64,000 bases of DNA, taken from positions 1,163,220 to 1,227,219 of the forward strand of contig NZ_RCZC01000002.1 of the NCBI RefSeq assembly GCF_006439055.1, in the 5' to 3' direction. The notes below the pieces were generated by a model. The model worked only from the letters and a program-made list of their open reading frames with translations. It was not told where the DNA came from and did not search any database. The position numbers were made by a program, and so were the translations under genes. Below are positions 63,367 through 64,000 of the stretch, one piece after another. Position 1 is the stretch's first letter. The number at the start of each line of letters is the position of its first letter. Source of the DNA: Sphingomonas glacialis (GTDB taxonomy: Bacteria > Pseudomonadota > Alphaproteobacteria > Sphingomonadales > Sphingomonadaceae).

Positions 63367-64000
63367 GTGGTCAGCGCGGCGACGAGCGTCTTGACCTTCT
63401 TCTGGCGCCATTGCGGCGTCGGCGCGACGAGCCAATAGCCGAGCCGGTAGGCCTTGGCCTCGCCCAACGCGACGACGCGCCCGCTCGCGAGATCGGTGGC
63501 GGCGAGCAGTTCGGGCACGGTCGCGCGCCCCAGCCCTTGCGCCGCGGCATCGAGCGCGAGCCCGGCATCGCCGACGCGCACCAGCGACGGCGACTCGTCG
63601 TCGATACAGCCGGGCCAGGCAATCCGCGTATCGACCCCGCCGCCGGCGCGCTCGACCGTAACCATGCCGGCCGAGGCGATCGCCTCGCCCTCATGCCCGC
63701 CCGGGCCATCGCCCCAGCGGATCGCGAGATCGAGATTGGCCTCGGTGAAGTCGATCGTCTCGTCGGCCGAGATCAGCACAAAGCGCAGCTCGCCATCGGC
63801 GCGCGCGATATCTGCAAGGCGCGGCATCAGCCACTTCTCGGTCAGGTCGCGCGGCGCGGCGATCGTCAGCGACTTGCTCGTCTGGCCGGCCTGCATCGCG
63901 CGGACGGCTTCTTCGAACTGCAGGAAACCGTGGCGCAGCGGCGCGAGCCCGGCCTCGCCCTCCGGCGTCAGTTCGAGCCCCTTGGTGGTGCGGCGGAACA
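63363..64000 (-). CDS. LysR family transcriptional regulator, N-terminus beyond window
   Basis: About 212 residues visible. The end of the winged helix-turn-helix (FRRTTKGLELTPEGEAGL) continues into a LysR substrate-binding domain (KSLTIAAPRDLTEKWLMPRL, then DLAIRWGDGPGGHEGEAIAS and PELLAATDLASGRVVAL). The GcvA-like group shares RWG..G. Inducer and targets unknown; the first residues lie right of 64000. Confidence 0.88.
   Translation of the reverse strand, partial: FRRTTKGLELTPEGEAGLAPLRHGFLQFEEAVRAMQAGQTSKSLTIAAPRDLTEKWLMPRLADIARADGELRFVLISADETIDFTEANLDLAIRWGDGPGGHEGEAIASAGMVTVERAGGGVDTRIAWPGCIDDESPSLVRVGDAGLALDAAAQGLGRATVPELLAATDLASGRVVALGEAKAYRLGYWLVAPTPQWRQKKVKTLVAALTT

Overview
This 64 kb window is a gene-dense, GC-rich bacterial chromosome segment, most likely from a Sphingomonas-type alphaproteobacterium (Sphingomonadales). 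The signs are a GcrA cell-cycle regulator, a Caulobacter-style cpa (Flp pilus) cluster, a petABC bc1 operon next to apt, pyruvate phosphate dikinase, a split P-protein glycine cleavage operon, and many ATGA, GTGA or TTGA start/stop overlaps. Nearly all of it is housekeeping. I see no prophage, insertion sequence, CRISPR array, tRNA or rRNA gene.

Layout. 1-0.9 kb: the 3' end of a zinc alcohol dehydrogenase. 0.9-9.9 kb: trhO, then a long minus-strand block reading gcvT-gcvH-gcvPA-gcvPB, a frameshifted CcdC-like membrane gene, a DUF938 methyltransferase, an archaeal-type proS and a GFA-family gene, headed by a tandem glycine riboswitch at 9.7-9.9 kb. 10-15.4 kb: a lipoprotein, ispH-thrB-rnhA, a small DUF1508 gene, and an FAD oxidoreductase/hydrolase pair. 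15.4-23.3 kb: a cpaA-B-C-D-E-tadB-tadC pilus operon lacking cpaF and the pilin. 23.4-29.6 kb: ppdK, glyS and glyQ. 29.7-34.5 kb: an XRE regulator/membrane protein pair, two tandem TraB/GumN proteins, rplY, pth and a 2OG-oxygenase-like gene. 35.5-39 kb: ychF, GNAT, a nucleotide pyrophosphatase-like lipoprotein and a MaoC-like gene. 39-43 kb: apt and the bc1 complex. 43-50 kb: trmL, hemF, membrane proteins, lipB, a low-complexity lipoprotein, queE-queC. 50-54 kb: DUF3617, hslO, argF, argD. 54-64 kb: an ABC-2 permease with an adaptor-like lipoprotein, gcrA, an outer-membrane barrel, parE, a serine hydrolase, a TonB-box-less TPR protein, small genes, and the C-terminal part of a LysR regulator.

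The least ordinary feature is a set of palindromic repeats of several families (90-180 bp). They lie mainly between co-directional genes, and two of them, from two different families, lie in-frame inside glyS, adding about 50 and 30 residues. The glyQ-glyS spacer carries a third family. Other points worth checking are a single-base frameshift at about 4678, a probable CTG start for the DUF938 gene, a three-way-junction palindrome at 32.4 kb, the pilus cluster without its ATPase, and a possible small RNA upstream of queC.

Functional links: glycine is sensed by the riboswitch that drives glycine cleavage, and the glycine-tRNA ligase genes lie 19 kb away. Arginine synthesis (argD-argF) is coupled to hslO. 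The respiratory bc1 genes sit beside apt and are divergent from trmL-hemF.
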